Origin: Deltaproteobacteria bacterium
GTDB lineage: Bacteria; Myxococcota_A; UBA9042
DNA: 16,496 bases
Direction: 5' to 3'
Assembly: GCA_020632665.1 (NCBI GenBank)
Contig: JACKFC010000058.1
Coordinates: 1 to 16,496 of the forward strand
Shown: one piece after another, positions 16,023 to 16,496 of the stretch
Numbering within the stretch: the stretch's first letter is position 1
Layout: each line of letters begins with the position of its first letter
Made by a program: the position numbers and the translations under genes
Notes under the pieces: model-generated
The model's input: the letters and a program-made list of their open reading frames with translations, nothing else
What the model was told of the DNA's origin: nothing
Databases searched by the model: none

Positions 16023-16496
16023 GTGGCGAGGATCAGCTTCATCGGAGACAACGGCGAGCCGCTCGAGATGGTCGTCGGCCCGGACAATCCCGAAGTTCTC
16101 GTCGGGCGCCACCGCAGTTGCGCGATCCGCACCTCGACCCAGAGCGTCAGCCGGCAGCACGCGCGCATCTTCTACGATGGCGAGCGGTATTGGCTGCAGG
16201 ACAACGGCTCGTCGAACGGCACCTACTACAAGAACGAGCGCCTCCGCCCGCAAGACGCCGTCGAGGTCGAGGACGGCGAATTCTTCATGTGCGGCAACTT
16301 CGAGATGCGCTTCGATCTCGACGAGGAGGACCTGCGCCTTCTCGCGCAGCAGCGAGATGGCGGCTATGCCGACACCCTCGAGGCCTACGAAGAAGACGAA
16401 GAGCCCTACGGCGACCCCGACGCGACGCAATTTGCCGAGGCCTACGACGAGCCGCTCGAAGATGCCGACGATTGGGGTTACGAGCCGCCGCCCGCG
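16023..16496 (+). CDS. FHA-domain protein, C-terminus beyond the window
   Basis: A GTG start with GGGAGG five bases upstream opens a frame that stays open to the right edge (158 residues). Residues about 5-98 are an FHA domain: V-G-R-H (27-30) with the phosphate-binding arginine, S-V-S-R-Q-H-A-R-I (41-49), and D-N-G-S-S-N-G-T-Y (60-68). FHA domains bind phospho-threonine in proteins, so this is a likely reader of Ser/Thr kinase signalling. Residues 99-158 are strongly acidic and low in complexity, with D-P-D-A-T-Q at 131-136 and several Tyr and Pro residues; a further domain may follow beyond the edge. It is divergent from dnaK and shares its 218-nt promoter region. No signal peptide is seen. 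Confidence 0.92.
   Translation, partial: MARISFIGDNGEPLEMVVGPDNPEVLVGRHRSCAIRTSTQSVSRQHARIFYDGERYWLQDNGSSNGTYYKNERLRPQDAVEVEDGEFFMCGNFEMRFDLDEEDLRLLAQQRDGGYADTLEAYEEDEEPYGDPDATQFAEAYDEPLEDADDWGYEPPPA

Overview
The window is dense, high-GC (roughly two thirds G+C) bacterial DNA with 13 genes and almost no spare sequence. A Ser/Thr protein kinase of the Hanks type, an FHA protein, several PEGA-domain proteins, many signal-peptide or lipoprotein genes and a Gram-negative outer-membrane barrel together suggest a myxobacterium-like organism (Myxococcota/deltaproteobacterial lineage). This is inferred from gene content; no rRNA or other phylogenetic marker gene except dnaK is present. No tRNA, rRNA, insertion sequence, CRISPR array or prophage block was seen.

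Layout. (1) 1-3528, minus strand: an envelope gene set reading leftwards, with a small lipoprotein, a seven-motif kelch-like lipoprotein and a PEGA protein cut by the window edge, spaced 21-23 nt apart. (2) 3529-3745: a divergent promoter region with a 7-bp dyad between two candidate promoters. (3) 3746-8838, plus strand: a tight run of a transmembrane Ser/Thr kinase with a PEGA tip, a second PEGA/membrane protein (13-nt overlap, TTG start), a YkgJ-like cysteine-cluster protein and a lipoprotein amidohydrolase (11-nt overlap). (4) 8835-12767, minus strand: a set reading leftwards with a secreted glucodextranase-C-like protein, an outer-membrane barrel, and a phage/contractile-injection-type tail tube domain carrying a long N-terminal helical extension. 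This set meets the kinase operon tail to tail, the two stop codons sharing one CTAG. (5) 12885-15804, minus strand: dnaK followed by a zinc-finger-less DnaJ-family co-chaperone, with two strong hairpins between them and a leader hairpin that could hide the dnaK ribosome-binding site. (6) 16023-16496, plus strand: an FHA-domain protein that runs off the right edge.

How the genes may work together. The kinase, the neighbouring PEGA proteins and the lipoproteins look like an envelope-sensing or envelope-maintenance module. The kinase has a cytoplasmic catalytic domain, a linker with four threonine-containing repeats, one membrane span, an Ala-rich rod and a PEGA tip outside the membrane. The FHA protein is a plausible type of phospho-threonine reader, but nothing in the window shows that it partners this kinase. 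dnaK and the DnaJ-family gene form the usual chaperone pair.

The most unusual item is the tail tube protein. No sheath, baseplate, spike or ATPase gene accompanies it, the tube domain is preceded by about 220 residues of repetitive charged helix, and its gene follows outer-membrane/secreted genes on the same strand.
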